A stretch of 64,000 nt of DNA from Pseudobdellovibrio sp031428275 (GTDB lineage: Bacteria > Bdellovibrionota > Bdellovibrionia > Bdellovibrionales > Bdellovibrionaceae), in assembly GCA_031428275.1 (NCBI GenBank), contig JANPPC010000018.1, positions 1 through 64,000 on the forward strand, read 5' to 3'. Below the pieces are notes generated by a model, which saw only the letters and a program-made list of their open reading frames with translations, was not told where the DNA came from and searched no databases. Shown piece after piece: positions 16,253-24,484 of the stretch. Made by a program: the position numbers and the translations under genes. Position 1 is the first letter of the stretch. Each line of letters opens with the position of its first letter.

Positions 16253-17431
16253 TTACTTCACCCGCTTAAGATGCGGCTTACCTGCCTTAACAGGTATGTC
16301 GTAATTAACGATTTGCTTGTTCTTGTAATTGCGAAGCGAGCGATCCAGCGTCGTATGGCCCAGCCAAACAGAAATGTTCTCGAACTTCTGTCCAAGGCCC
16401 AACATCAGATCCATAAAGCCCTTACGACCACCGTAATTATTGTGCCGTTCGTTGATGTGCAAATGAATGGTCTTCGTTAGGGGACGCTTGAATTCACCCG
16501 ATTTAATTAGCTCAAGAGCTTGAACCTGTTGATCAAATAAAATCGGAATACCCTTCCACCGCTTCTCTCGTTCAATTGACACGAGCTTTGGCTGATACAC
16601 CCGCAGAATCGTGATGCCTTGTTTGTCCTTTTCGATCCGCCAATATTTCATTTTCTTTTTTGGCACAAGTGAGTCGATCTCGCTTGGGCGAAGACCGAGC
16701 CACACCGAAATAAATAACCAGTTATATGCAGGCTCCAAAAGATTACCGCGAGCCTTTTCCAGTTCATTTGGTAAGAGCGGAGCAGATTCAAGACCGTGCG
16801 GTCGCTGATCAAAGTAAGCATCGGCGATTCGCTCTTTCCAAATTCCTTGCGGCCAACGCACCGGAAGAAAAGCCTGCTTTTGATGTTTGCAAACGAAGTA
16901 TCCCCAGTAATTTACAATCCTCAACATTTTTTGAAGGTAGCTCGGACTGTAGCAATGCTTAATCACGTACTGATAAAATCTCTCGGAATATTCTTCGTAA
17001 TCTTTGGGTTCAGTCTGAACCTCGCAAATCATTTTCTGCGCACCCAACCAGTGCGATTCAATTCGGCTCGGTAAACGGCCGTCACCAAAGCCCACTTTGC
17101 GAGCCAGAAAAACCTCAAAGTCCCGACAGAGTTTTTCTGGAAGGTAAGCGGAGTCGACAAGCTTTCGCTCACGAATGCGGACCTGTGCTTTGGCTTTACG
17201 ATTATTGATTCGCTCGACTTTATCTTGAGCTTGGACTTGCTTCAGCCGCTCACGGGCCTTTTGCAGCGGCCACATCGGATCAAAGCCGTAAGTGTGATAT
17301 TCGGCGACCTTCGGGTAGATGTACTCCCGATTGGCCTTCTTGGTCTTCTTATCATTGCCGTGATCAATGACCACCGCCAGTCGATAGACCCTGCCGTCTT
17401 TATGAATTCGTGGTTTTACCTGTAAAGCCAT
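16253..17431 (-). CDS. int: Tyrosine recombinase (site-specific integrase)
   Basis: Integrates and excises the element. The 392-residue protein has an N-terminal core-binding part and a C-terminal catalytic domain. The conserved Arg is in WLGLRPSEID, the second Arg in YGGRKGF (here a Tyr stands where HxxR usually has His), then LGH (VWLGHTTLD) and the likely nucleophile Tyr in RNYKN. The start ATG at 17431 has GAGAGGAATGT upstream; an in-frame extension to 17533 runs through a terminator hairpin and is unlikely. The gene abuts the tmRNA 3' end, the usual attachment site for this enzyme class. Confidence 0.88.
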   Translation of the reverse strand: MALQVKPRIHKDGRVYRLAVVIDHGNDKKTKKANREYIYPKVAEYHTYGFDPMWPLQKARERLKQVQAQDKVERINNRKAKAQVRIRERKLVDSAYLPEKLCRDFEVFLARKVGFGDGRLPSRIESHWLGAQKMICEVQTEPKDYEEYSERFYQYVIKHCYSPSYLQKMLRIVNYWGYFVCKHQKQAFLPVRWPQGIWKERIADAYFDQRPHGLESAPLLPNELEKARGNLLEPAYNWLFISVWLGLRPSEIDSLVPKKKMKYWRIEKDKQGITILRVYQPKLVSIEREKRWKGIPILFDQQVQALELIKSGEFKRPLTKTIHLHINERHNNYGGRKGFMDLMLGLGQKFENISVWLGHTTLDRSLRNYKNKQIVNYDIPVKAGKPHLKRVK

Positions 17432-17495
17432 ACATTCCTCTCTTCGGTTAAGAGGAACTGAAGCTAAACTCCGCGCCGCCAATCGCCTAAAATAA

Positions 17496-17526
17496 CCCCG
17501 GCCCAGAGGGTCCCTCTGGGCCGGGG
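17496..17526 (-). terminator. Perfect GC-rich hairpin downstream of tmRNA
   Basis: Arms of 15 bases (17496-17510 and 17512-17526) pair perfectly around one base. On the minus strand the hairpin is followed by TTATTTTAGG. It lies 35 bases beyond the tmRNA CCA end and upstream of the integrase start, so it would end the tmRNA transcript and shield the integrase from it. Confidence 0.75.
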
Positions 17527-17561
17527 TGAACATACCTAAGTGTATGATATTACTAACTAAA

Positions 17562-17586
17562 TGGTGGAGGCGGGGGGAATCGAACC
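17562..17586 (-). other. Likely attachment-site core in the tmRNA 3' end
   Basis: The T-arm and acceptor end of tmRNA next to the integrase are the common target for tyrosine integrases. The integrase is adjacent and the accessory genes lie only on that side. The matching partial copy at the other end of the element is outside the window, so the exact core length cannot be set. Confidence 0.4.
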
Positions 17587-17915
17587 CCCGTCCGTAAGAA
17601 ATCCACAGAAAGGCCCTACATACTTAGTTTGTGATTTAATTTTACCTAGCAAGCTTCCACAAACAAAATATCGCTAGGCATATCCACAGAAACTCTTAAT
17701 CTTTCAGTCTGCAGACAGCCCTGAAAAACGATTCGGCATTAATTACGAAACTTGAATCAACACCGACGACTCACCCAAGTTCCGAAAGCGGCAATTAAGC
17801 TGCTAAAGAGTAACTATCGTTTGATAGTAAAAGTTTGAATGTTTTTATCGAGGTCCTCATTCTCCCCGGTATGCTCCTCTTGCTTCAAGTCCCACGTCGA
17901 AGCCAGGTCGCCCCC
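17562..17915 (-). ncRNA. ssrA: tmRNA (transfer-messenger RNA)
   Basis: Rescues stalled ribosomes by acting as tRNA and mRNA. The 5' end GGGGGCGA pairs with CGCCTCC before the discriminator A and encoded CCA (7-bp acceptor stem with one G-T pair). A T-loop (GGTTCGATTCC) and the typical D-arm GACCTGGCTTCGACG are present. The tag reading frame ends in a TAA at 17795-17797 and reads SNDSYSLAA back to a TCA resume codon at 17822-17824. The usual resume codon is GCA or GGC (Ala/Gly), so Ser is unusual. Length is 354 bases. The gene is the insertion point of the mobile element on its 3' side. Confidence 0.95.
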
Positions 17916-17953
17916 ACTTGTGATAACAATCGATTCAGCAAAAACAGAACCTC

Positions 17954-17982
17954 AGTATAAGGCAGATGACTTTTTTAAACAA
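17954..17982 (-). promoter_or_regulatory. tmRNA promoter
   Basis: On the minus strand TTGTTT and TATACT are 17 bases apart, close to the sigma70 consensus. They lie about 40 bases before the mature tmRNA 5' end, leaving a short leader to be trimmed. Confidence 0.7.
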
Positions 17983-18255
17983 TGAGGCTTATTAGGCACT
18001 TATTTAGGCATTGCTCTTAGAGAAAAATGTTTGAGCTTTTGCTCTAAAACTTTCATACAATTTCATTTTTTTAAGTTTTTTTAATTTCGTCTGACCTGGC
18101 ATAATCTTATGTGTAACTATTAACGCAACATATAATATAAATTGCTAAATCACGTAACTTTCCATAAAAAATCGATTTTGAGAGTGAGTTATCAACCGAA
18201 TCCCCAGGTTTATCCACAATTTAAAAGTAAATTCGGGGCCAAAAAGGCTCTTCGG

Positions 18256-18281
18256 GGTAAATTTCACTTTACCGATTTTTT
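18256..18281 (+). terminator. Possible intrinsic terminator of an unassigned plus-strand RNA
   Basis: GGTAAA (18256-18261) pairs with TTTACC (18268-18273), followed by GATTTTTT. A TATAAT box occurs at 18131-18136, so a short RNA of about 140 bases could run between them. The rest of the 17983-18301 gap holds a single DnaA-like TTATCCACA (18210-18218) and AT-rich sequence with no clear ORF. Confidence 0.3.
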
Positions 18282-18301
18282 GCTAAATTTGACGTTATCT
18301 T

Positions 18302-19225
18302 TTAAGCATCTAGCTTTTTCGACGCATTACTAACGGGAAATAATTGTAGATTTAATTGATACACTCTTTCACCTTTTGCATTCATTCGGGCAATTGAGTT
18401 GTCTTTATGTAACGTCTTGCGAAGTTGACGAAGCTTGAATTTAAGCTCGGTAAATTCTTTTTCGGTCATCGCTAAAGTTAAAGATCCAAATTCACGTTCG
18501 GTCGCAGAATCTTGATACAAAGATTCTAAGCCTAAGTACATTAACTGCATTTGTAGCTTACGAACCAGTGCCGACGGAATTTCTTCTGGTGCTTCTGTTG
18601 ACTGACCTTTTTTAATTTCACCAGTCGCTTCGTCACGAACAAGCTCGCCCGATTTGATTAAACTTTCTAACGCATGATTAATTTCTGTTTCAGAAGCTTT
18701 ACCGCGCAATAGTTCTTTTAACTGCGGAATTTTAAACGTAACGCCCGATTGATCGACCATGGCAAAAATAATCCAGCCAATCCAGTTCGGAACTTTTTCG
18801 AAAACTTTACGATCCAGCTGGCCTAATTTTAATTTTGATTCGACTCTGTATTCAGAAAGTTTTTTTAAAGCGTAATTACGGTCTGCGGGGTCTTCTGCTT
18901 GGTTAAATAAAATCAGAAGCTTGAACTCTTCGCTTTGTGCCTTATTCAGTGAACAGGCACGCGAAAATTTTAAAATCATATCATTTGATAAATTGCGCTT
19001 ACCTTCGATGATCATTTTCAAATAATTTGGCGACTTGATATCGGCCGCAGCCGAAAAGATGGCGTACGAATAAGGTCTAATCGAAGTGCGTGTCTGGGCT
19101 TTTTTTGCGTGGTAAAAATCCGCTAAAAATAGGCGGTAATCCATATACTCTGCAAGGTCTGGCAGCAAAGCCGAAGCTATTGAATTGTCTAGCTTTTGAT
19201 CTAACACATTGACCGTATTTTCCAT
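18302..19225 (-). CDS. TIGR02147-family protein
   Basis: A 307-residue protein of TIGR02147, a family largely confined to Fibrobacter and Bdellovibrio-type genomes, usually in many copies. The N-terminal part has the typical DYRLFLADFYHAKK and RPYSYAIFSAAADIKSPNYLKMIIEGKRNLS, which forms a helix-turn-helix-like segment; the rest is helical (the family's C-terminal wing). It is thought to be a regulator, though no target is established. ATG at 19225 has AAGGGGATCAG just upstream; an ATG 13 codons earlier sits on an inverted repeat. Confidence 0.85.
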   Translation of the reverse strand: MENTVNVLDQKLDNSIASALLPDLAEYMDYRLFLADFYHAKKAQTRTSIRPYSYAIFSAAADIKSPNYLKMIIEGKRNLSNDMILKFSRACSLNKAQSEEFKLLILFNQAEDPADRNYALKKLSEYRVESKLKLGQLDRKVFEKVPNWIGWIIFAMVDQSGVTFKIPQLKELLRGKASETEINHALESLIKSGELVRDEATGEIKKGQSTEAPEEIPSALVRKLQMQLMYLGLESLYQDSATEREFGSLTLAMTEKEFTELKFKLRQLRKTLHKDNSIARMNAKGERVYQLNLQLFPVSNASKKLDA

Positions 19226-19243
19226 CTGATCCCCTTGCAAAAT

Positions 19244-19270
19244 TGCCTCATGTTTTTGTCCCATGAGGCA
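19244..19270. repeat. Perfect 9-bp inverted repeat in the leader of the TIGR02147 gene
   Basis: TGCCTCATG (19244-19252) and CATGAGGCA (19262-19270) form perfect arms around nine bases, 18 bases ahead of the chosen start codon on the minus strand. The hairpin could cover the 5' leader, or the dyad could be an autoregulatory operator. Confidence 0.5.
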
Positions 19271-19351
19271 TCTCTTTTGACAACTATTTTAGTTACGGTA
19301 AGCGCGTAATTCGATTTCGATTGAATCAACGATCACCGTTGAACCCGTGAT

Positions 19352-19951
19352 CTATAATTGTAGCGAATTTATATTTCTGTCTAGAATCGCGGCTGAATTC
19401 GGAACCAAATTAATCTGACGACCCGGATTCACTTGTGTCGCGATCGCACGACCATCGGCAACCAATTGAACAATCGTTTTACCTGGGCTGTTTGGGCTTG
19501 TGACCGCATGAACTGAAGTGACTTCCCATCCGCGGTAAGTACCATCAAGACCCGCAGCTTGGCGTAAGTAAAACTTTTCGTTCATCACAGAACGACCCAC
19601 ATAAACTCTTTGCGTGTCATACTGCCAGTATCCATACTGAGGCGGACGCGGAGGTTGCGGGCGACCAGGCCATCTGCCACCGCCGTTATATCCGCCACCG
19701 CCACCGCGGCCCGGTCGGTTATAATCACTGCGACCACCACCATTATGGTTGCCATTATTATTGCCACCTTGCCAACGACCATCATCACGCGGCTGAATTT
19801 CAGGCTGCGGAAACATTGGGTTGCCGCAATCAGGAGGACATACTGCACCCACTTCGCCGACTACACCCCCGCGCGGTCCTAATTCGGCATTCGCGATGCA
19901 ACTGATTGATAAAACTAATAAAATACTGGTCGAAATTTTTCTTAAAAGCAT
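19352..19951 (-). CDS. Secreted Gly/Asn-rich protein
   Basis: A 199-residue protein with a signal peptide (MLLRKISTSILLVLSISCIANA, cleavage near residue 22). Residues about 30-95 are a disordered Gly/Asn/Arg/Pro-rich region, followed by an ordered C-terminal part of about 90 residues with alternating beta strands. The strands include a Tyr-rich start, YRGWEVTSVHAV and TIVQLVADGRAIATQ. It is probably exported to the periplasm or beyond. No family recognised; such proteins are frequent in Bdellovibrio-like genomes. It is transcribed alone on the minus strand. Confidence 0.6.
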   Translation of the reverse strand: MLLRKISTSILLVLSISCIANAELGPRGGVVGEVGAVCPPDCGNPMFPQPEIQPRDDGRWQGGNNNGNHNGGGRSDYNRPGRGGGGGYNGGGRWPGRPQPPRPPQYGYWQYDTQRVYVGRSVMNEKFYLRQAAGLDGTYRGWEVTSVHAVTSPNSPGKTIVQLVADGRAIATQVNPGRQINLVPNSAAILDRNINSLQL

Positions 19952-20021
19952 TGCTCCCCCTTAGGATTTGTTTGTCGTAAAAAACAAAAGCAAAGGGCGT
20001 GCCTTCAAAATTAAATAAGAA

Positions 20022-20040
20022 AAGGGCCATGGTGGCCCTT
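20022..20040 (-). terminator. Hairpin terminator after the lipoprotein gene
   Basis: AAGGGCC (20022-20028) and GGCCCTT (20034-20040) pair around five bases. Read on the minus strand the hairpin is followed by TTTCTTATTT. It lies 44 bases beyond the stop of the gene at 20084. Confidence 0.7.
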
Positions 20041-20083
20041 CTTGAAAAAAATAATGCAATTTATTTCAGCTTAAAGAAAAAAA

Positions 20084-21493
20084 CTAAAAATTCTTAACTT
20101 TGCTTTCGAAAGTTCTAACGTCTTGCAAAGACATAGTCGGTTTTTGTACGCGCGAAGCCACTAACCAAATACTGGCCGCAGAGGGCGCTGTGCCTAAGGT
20201 TAACTTTAATTTCAACTGACCTAAGCCATTATTAAAAGTTAAATTCACATTTGAAATTTGCTTACTTAGTCTTTGTGAATATGAACTGGCTTGCGAAGAA
20301 AGATCGTAATTTAAAGCTAGATCATTTAATTTTGCGACCGGCGCATTCACTTCAGAATTCTGACTGCTTACGACTAAAGGTATGCTTAAGCCGATCATCT
20401 CTTTATCGTTTGTCGTTAAAAGTGCGCCCATGCCTGCGCGCCCGTTAACTACTTCGTACGACGACATTTGTAAGCTATCAAAAGTTTGCGAAGTCGAAAC
20501 CGAATTGGCCGAGTTTGTAATGTAATTCATAAACATGTCAAAGCCAGAGTTGCCGCGTACATTTTCTTGATACTGAAAATGCATATCAGACAAAGAGTTT
20601 CTAAAAATTAATCGCGTATAACCACCCGAAAATTTCATTTTTGCGTAAGCATTCTCACAGCCACCATCTAAATCTAAACATTTTAAAAATCCGCCCTGAA
20701 ATTCCATCTCGCCAGTTGTGGCCGCTCGGTTTAATGAAAGGCGCATTAAATCACCTTCTGATGCTGCTTTAACTTTATAGATTTTAACCGTTCCGCCTTC
20801 ATCAAAACTCATCGTGATGGCTACCTCACCGTTTGAAGTCTGACGAGTTAACTTTGCAGTTACAACAGCCTTTGCTAAGTTTTGGTTAATTACTTGCTGC
20901 TCTTTAGCTACCTTCGTATTGTACCCTTTGAACTCTTCCATCAAGCCATCGCGCCCCGCGCTTGTGTAGAATAATTCTTTTGATTGGCCACCGGTTTTTA
21001 CGGCTATTTGATTTGTGAAATCAACCTGGTAAGCACGGCCTTCGGTCTCAGAGACTACATTCAACGGTGGGTTGATCACGTTTGTTTGACCACCTTGATT
21101 TTGAAACGGTGACGCCGGCAGCGGAGGTAACACTTCATTTTCGTTCATTGAAGATTCGGGCGTTGTCGGAATTAAATTATTTCTATTGCCCACTTGCCCC
21201 GGTTGTTGATTCGTCTGCTGACCCGAGAATGGCCCTTCACGAAAAATTTCTGGAGTGCCGGTCACATTTCCGGGACCAGTTGAAGCAGGCGACGGAACTT
21301 GCACGGTCGGCTTTGGTGGTTCAGGCGTTTTTTCTGCGGTCTGCGCCGGAGTTTTATCTTTCGTAGCGGGTTCAGCCGTTGGCGCCGGAGATGTGGCACC
21401 ATCTGTCTTCAAATCTTTACTTTTACCGCAGCTCGACAGCGTAAGTAATAAACTGACCGAAATCATTAATGCTTTATTTGTACCGATTTTCAT
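20084..21493 (-). CDS. Lipoprotein with Thr/Pro/Gln-rich linker
   Basis: A 469-residue protein. The start is the ATG at 21493, preceded by GGGAGA; an upstream GTG lies in the binding site. The signal MKIGTNKALMISVSLLLTLSSC has Cys as the lipidation residue. Residues about 25-125 are a Thr/Pro/Gln/Asn-rich low-complexity linker, then an ordered, beta-rich domain with repeated Gln/Ser/Asn-rich segments. A pair of Cys (LKCLDLDGGCENAYAK) may form a disulfide. No recognised family. Likely an outer-membrane or periplasmic lipoprotein. Confidence 0.6.
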   Translation of the reverse strand: MKIGTNKALMISVSLLLTLSSCGKSKDLKTDGATSPAPTAEPATKDKTPAQTAEKTPEPPKPTVQVPSPASTGPGNVTGTPEIFREGPFSGQQTNQQPGQVGNRNNLIPTTPESSMNENEVLPPLPASPFQNQGGQTNVINPPLNVVSETEGRAYQVDFTNQIAVKTGGQSKELFYTSAGRDGLMEEFKGYNTKVAKEQQVINQNLAKAVVTAKLTRQTSNGEVAITMSFDEGGTVKIYKVKAASEGDLMRLSLNRAATTGEMEFQGGFLKCLDLDGGCENAYAKMKFSGGYTRLIFRNSLSDMHFQYQENVRGNSGFDMFMNYITNSANSVSTSQTFDSLQMSSYEVVNGRAGMGALLTTNDKEMIGLSIPLVVSSQNSEVNAPVAKLNDLALNYDLSSQASSYSQRLSKQISNVNLTFNNGLGQLKLKLTLGTAPSAASIWLVASRVQKPTMSLQDVRTFESKVKNF

Positions 21494-21656
21494 AATATCT
21501 CCCACAATTCGTTTTGCAAAAATTCTTTTTTAACAAACCATACATAAGCAAGGCGAAGACCAGAAAAAACAGGCATTTCTGCCAACCGCTAGGGCCTAGG
21601 TTCGATTAGATAAAAAGCTCGCAGAAATATTTTCACTGTTGTAAAGTGCATGATCT

Positions 21657-22610
21657 ATGAATCAAACCACAAATTTCTACAGCTTAGATCCGAATGTTAT
21701 TTTATCAACCGCTGAGAAAAACGGATTCATCCCCACGGGCGAACTGATCCAGCTGAATTCTTACGAAAACCGCGTATTTGAAATCAAACTTGAGAACAGA
21801 AATTCAATTATAGCCAAGTACTACCGACCCGGCCGCTGGAGCCAAGAAACTATTTTAGACGAACATCAATTCACGCAAGAACTTTTAAAAGAAGCGATTG
21901 AAGTTTCGGCACCCTTGCAGTTAAAAAATAATTCGACTTTAGATGTAGTCGGCGAAATGAATTACGCCTTTTTCGAAAAAATTCGTGGCCGAATGGTGCA
22001 AGAGCTAACTCCGCCGCATTTTAAAAAATTAGGCCGCTGGCTAGCTCGGTTACATAATGTGGGCGCGCTTAAAGAGGCCCCACACCGCGGGTTCTTGGGC
22101 CCCTCTTCAGATCATAAGTGGGCTCAGCTAGAAAAGATGCTTCCTACCGTGTCACCAGAGGTCAGCCATCGCTATGAAGATGCGGCCATACAAATATTCG
22201 AACAGCTTGATGAACGCCTGCAAGACTTCGATTACATTCGTTTACACGGCGATTTACACCGCGGAAATATTTTAGAAGATTCTCAATCCGAATTTTGCAT
22301 GGTCGATTTTGACGACATGATTAACGGACCCGCCGTTCAAGATTTTTGGATGTTAATGCCTTCAAGTGATTTGAAAGAAAGCCCCGAATTTGAAACTTTA
22401 ATCGAAGCGTACTCTGAACTGCGTGAATTTCCCTATGAACAATTAGATTTAATTCCGCTACTTCGCGGTTATAGAATTATTACTTACGCACAATGGATTA
22501 TGAATCGCTGGAGTGACCCCAGCTTTCCGAGACTATTCCCAGACTATGGAACTTATAGTTACTGGGCCGAAGAAACTGAAAATTTAGAAAAAATTATCTA
22601 CCAACTTTAA
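21657..22610 (+). CDS. srkA: SrkA/YihE-like stress response kinase
   Basis: A 317-residue aminoglycoside-phosphotransferase-fold kinase of the SrkA (YihE/RdoA) family, which in enterobacteria counters stress-induced death. The catalytic loop LHGDLHRGNILEDS (near residues 192-205) and the magnesium-binding VDFDDMINGPAVQDFW (near 218-233) match closely the family's signature. Length is near the usual 328. It is transcribed alone and converges with the lipoprotein gene ending at 22613 with two bases between stops. Substrate unknown in this group. Confidence 0.88.
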   Translation: MNQTTNFYSLDPNVILSTAEKNGFIPTGELIQLNSYENRVFEIKLENRNSIIAKYYRPGRWSQETILDEHQFTQELLKEAIEVSAPLQLKNNSTLDVVGEMNYAFFEKIRGRMVQELTPPHFKKLGRWLARLHNVGALKEAPHRGFLGPSSDHKWAQLEKMLPTVSPEVSHRYEDAAIQIFEQLDERLQDFDYIRLHGDLHRGNILEDSQSEFCMVDFDDMINGPAVQDFWMLMPSSDLKESPEFETLIEAYSELREFPYEQLDLIPLLRGYRIITYAQWIMNRWSDPSFPRLFPDYGTYSYWAEETENLEKIIYQL

Positions 22611-22612
22611 AA

Positions 22613-24034
22613 TTAAAATCCGACTACATTACCCATAACATCGTAATTCGGGCCCGTTTGTTCAGTCGTTACCGCCGCTTTACCTGCGTAAACATTTTTA
22701 ATTTTATCTGTCATACGTCCAAAAAAACCTTTCTTTGCTTCAACTTTCGCAGCCGTTAGATCGGCGCTAGCTGCTGCGGTACCTGTGATAGCTGCCGCTT
22801 TAGCAGCACTCGTTTTTGCTGTTACTGCAGGCGCTGCCGCCTTAGCTACTGAACTAGTTAATTCAACTGGTCCCGATTGCTCTGAAGCCTCGGGCGTGAC
22901 TGCTTCTGCAGAATTTTCTAATTCAGCTAGTGCTTTTTTAGCGGCTTCCATCGCTTGCGCTTCTGTCGTCGTTCCCGTCTGTGAAACGGCCTTTGTGGCA
23001 TCGCCTGAAACTGCTTTTGTCGTATCGCCTGAAGCCGCTTTCGATGATTCAACGACTTTTGCAGCACCCTTAGCCTGTGCAACGTCTTTCGTTTCTGTTA
23101 GAGCTTTTGCGTTCGCTTCGGTTTCTGTTACCGAAGCTTTTTCTTCAACTGGAAGTTTAGCATCAATTTGTTTTTTACTTAGTAAGTTTGCACCGAATGC
23201 GTTTCGAACCATAACTGCGGCATCTTTACCTTCAGCTAATAAACACTTAAGTAAATTTGCACCGGCCGAAGTTGTTACACCAAACGTTGAAGCCTTGCGC
23301 TTCGTGGTGGCATCTACTTCAGCAGCTAAAGTTAACACGGTTAATGTCGAACCTTCATCAACTTTGCCGGCAGTTTCAACGATGAAACAAACCGTTTTCG
23401 AAGCATCTTTTTTTGCTTCTTCAATACCGGTTGTTTTACGAATTCCGCCAATGAAGTATGATGATTTAATTAAATCTTTATCTAAAGCGTCGGCCAAATC
23501 TTTTCCAACGACTAAGTCCATTCCCTCGGCTAAAGATTCTTTACCTTTCTCAAGTAAAGCGGCTTCGGCACGTTTAGAAAGCTCGTTGTCCGTACCCGTC
23601 ACTTTCGCCACGGCTGTACCTAGAAAATTTGTGTACGAAACTATTTTTTTAAAATCAATTGTTTCAGTCTTTCCTTTAACGGTTGTAGTACAAGCTTCGG
23701 CGTTCAACTTGATCGCAGCGGGCTCAGAGATTTTGACTAAGCGATTTAGCTCTTCAAGATCTGTGACTAAGTTCGCTTTTTGTTCTTCAGTTGATTCGCC
23801 CGTGATGTCTTTCAACTGCTTTTCAATTTTAATTTGTTGATTGCGAGTGTTGGTATAAGCTTTTTTGTAGTCATCCGTACAAGCGACAGATTTAGCAAGT
23901 GCTCCGGTTTTTTGATCGGCTACTCCAGGAGATCCCGCCTTCACGCCTCGGCTTGGTGCCTTCTGGCAATTCGCCAAAAGAAATGTTGAGGCCATGACTC
24001 CACACAAAAGTGTTTTCGTTAACGAGTTTTTCAT
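22613..24034 (-). CDS. Ala-rich lipoprotein
   Basis: A 473-residue lipoprotein, start at the ATG at 24034 with GAAGGAGAC upstream. Signal MKNSLTKTLLCGVMASTFLLANC gives Cys23. An ordered segment follows (about residues 40-270, Lys/Glu/Thr-rich, with helices and several Cys). Then comes a long Ala/Thr/Lys/Glu low-complexity tail with small repeats such as GDTTKAVSGDATKAVS and many Ala. The tail may be extended in the periplasm. No family recognised. Confidence 0.6.
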   Translation of the reverse strand: MKNSLTKTLLCGVMASTFLLANCQKAPSRGVKAGSPGVADQKTGALAKSVACTDDYKKAYTNTRNQQIKIEKQLKDITGESTEEQKANLVTDLEELNRLVKISEPAAIKLNAEACTTTVKGKTETIDFKKIVSYTNFLGTAVAKVTGTDNELSKRAEAALLEKGKESLAEGMDLVVGKDLADALDKDLIKSSYFIGGIRKTTGIEEAKKDASKTVCFIVETAGKVDEGSTLTVLTLAAEVDATTKRKASTFGVTTSAGANLLKCLLAEGKDAAVMVRNAFGANLLSKKQIDAKLPVEEKASVTETEANAKALTETKDVAQAKGAAKVVESSKAASGDTTKAVSGDATKAVSQTGTTTEAQAMEAAKKALAELENSAEAVTPEASEQSGPVELTSSVAKAAAPAVTAKTSAAKAAAITGTAAASADLTAAKVEAKKGFFGRMTDKIKNVYAGKAAVTTEQTGPNYDVMGNVVGF

Positions 24035-24336
24035 AAAAAAGTCTCCTTCGATGATGAAACACTCCAAAAAGAAGGCCACCTAGTTTCTAAGACGATTTAA
24101 TCGGTTTTAACGCATCTGAATCGTTATAAGCGAAGCCAAAGCCCGAAGACGTTTGGTGATTCTTATTTTGAGACGCAAAACAGCCTGAAACCATGTCTAA
24201 AGTTTTGATAGCTTATGACTTATTTTGTACGGATCTGATGCACCTCAAGCTTAGGTTGGGCGTACACGCCAGGTTTTTACATGACTAATGGTGTTAACCA
24301 CTGCTTGCGAGGGCCGCTTCATATACACCCAATAGA
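24035..24336. other. Non-coding gap before SRP RNA
   Basis: This stretch holds the upstream region of the lipoprotein gene on the minus strand and the promoter of the SRP RNA on the plus strand, with a likely -10 element TATACA at 24322-24327. No ORF or repeat of note seen. Confidence 0.4.
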
Positions 24337-24436
24337 GCTAGGTCCCATACGATTGACTCGTTATTGAATCCGCTAGGTCCGGAAGGAAGCAACGGTGTTT
24401 AACGAGCTTTGCGATATGGGGTGCCTAGCCTTTTTT
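24337..24436 (+). ncRNA. ffs: Signal recognition particle RNA (4.5S type)
   Basis: The conserved hairpin loop core GGTCCGGAAGGAAGCAACGG is present. The ends pair: GCTAGG at 24337 with CCTAGC at 24424-24429, followed by TTTTTT as terminator. The size of about 95 bases fits the short bacterial form that binds Ffh in protein targeting. It precedes dnaX by 50 bases, an arrangement seen in other bacteria. Confidence 0.9.
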
Positions 24437-24484
24437 GTTTTCACACTCACATTGAAGTTATTAAATGATCTTGAGGATTAATTT

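Noticed and set aside
17432..17533. N-terminal extension of the integrase ORF
   Set aside because: It runs through the tmRNA terminator hairpin; the ATG at 17431 has a proper binding site.
18210..18218. DnaA-box-like TTATCCACA
   Set aside because: A single copy without neighbours or nearby dnaA/dnaN does not support an origin.
22785..23840. Long plus-strand ORF (351 codons) opposite an Ala-rich gene
   Set aside because: It is the antisense of the Ala/Thr-rich low-complexity lipoprotein gene; its Val/Ser/Ala-rich composition and lack of a start signal fit a shadow.
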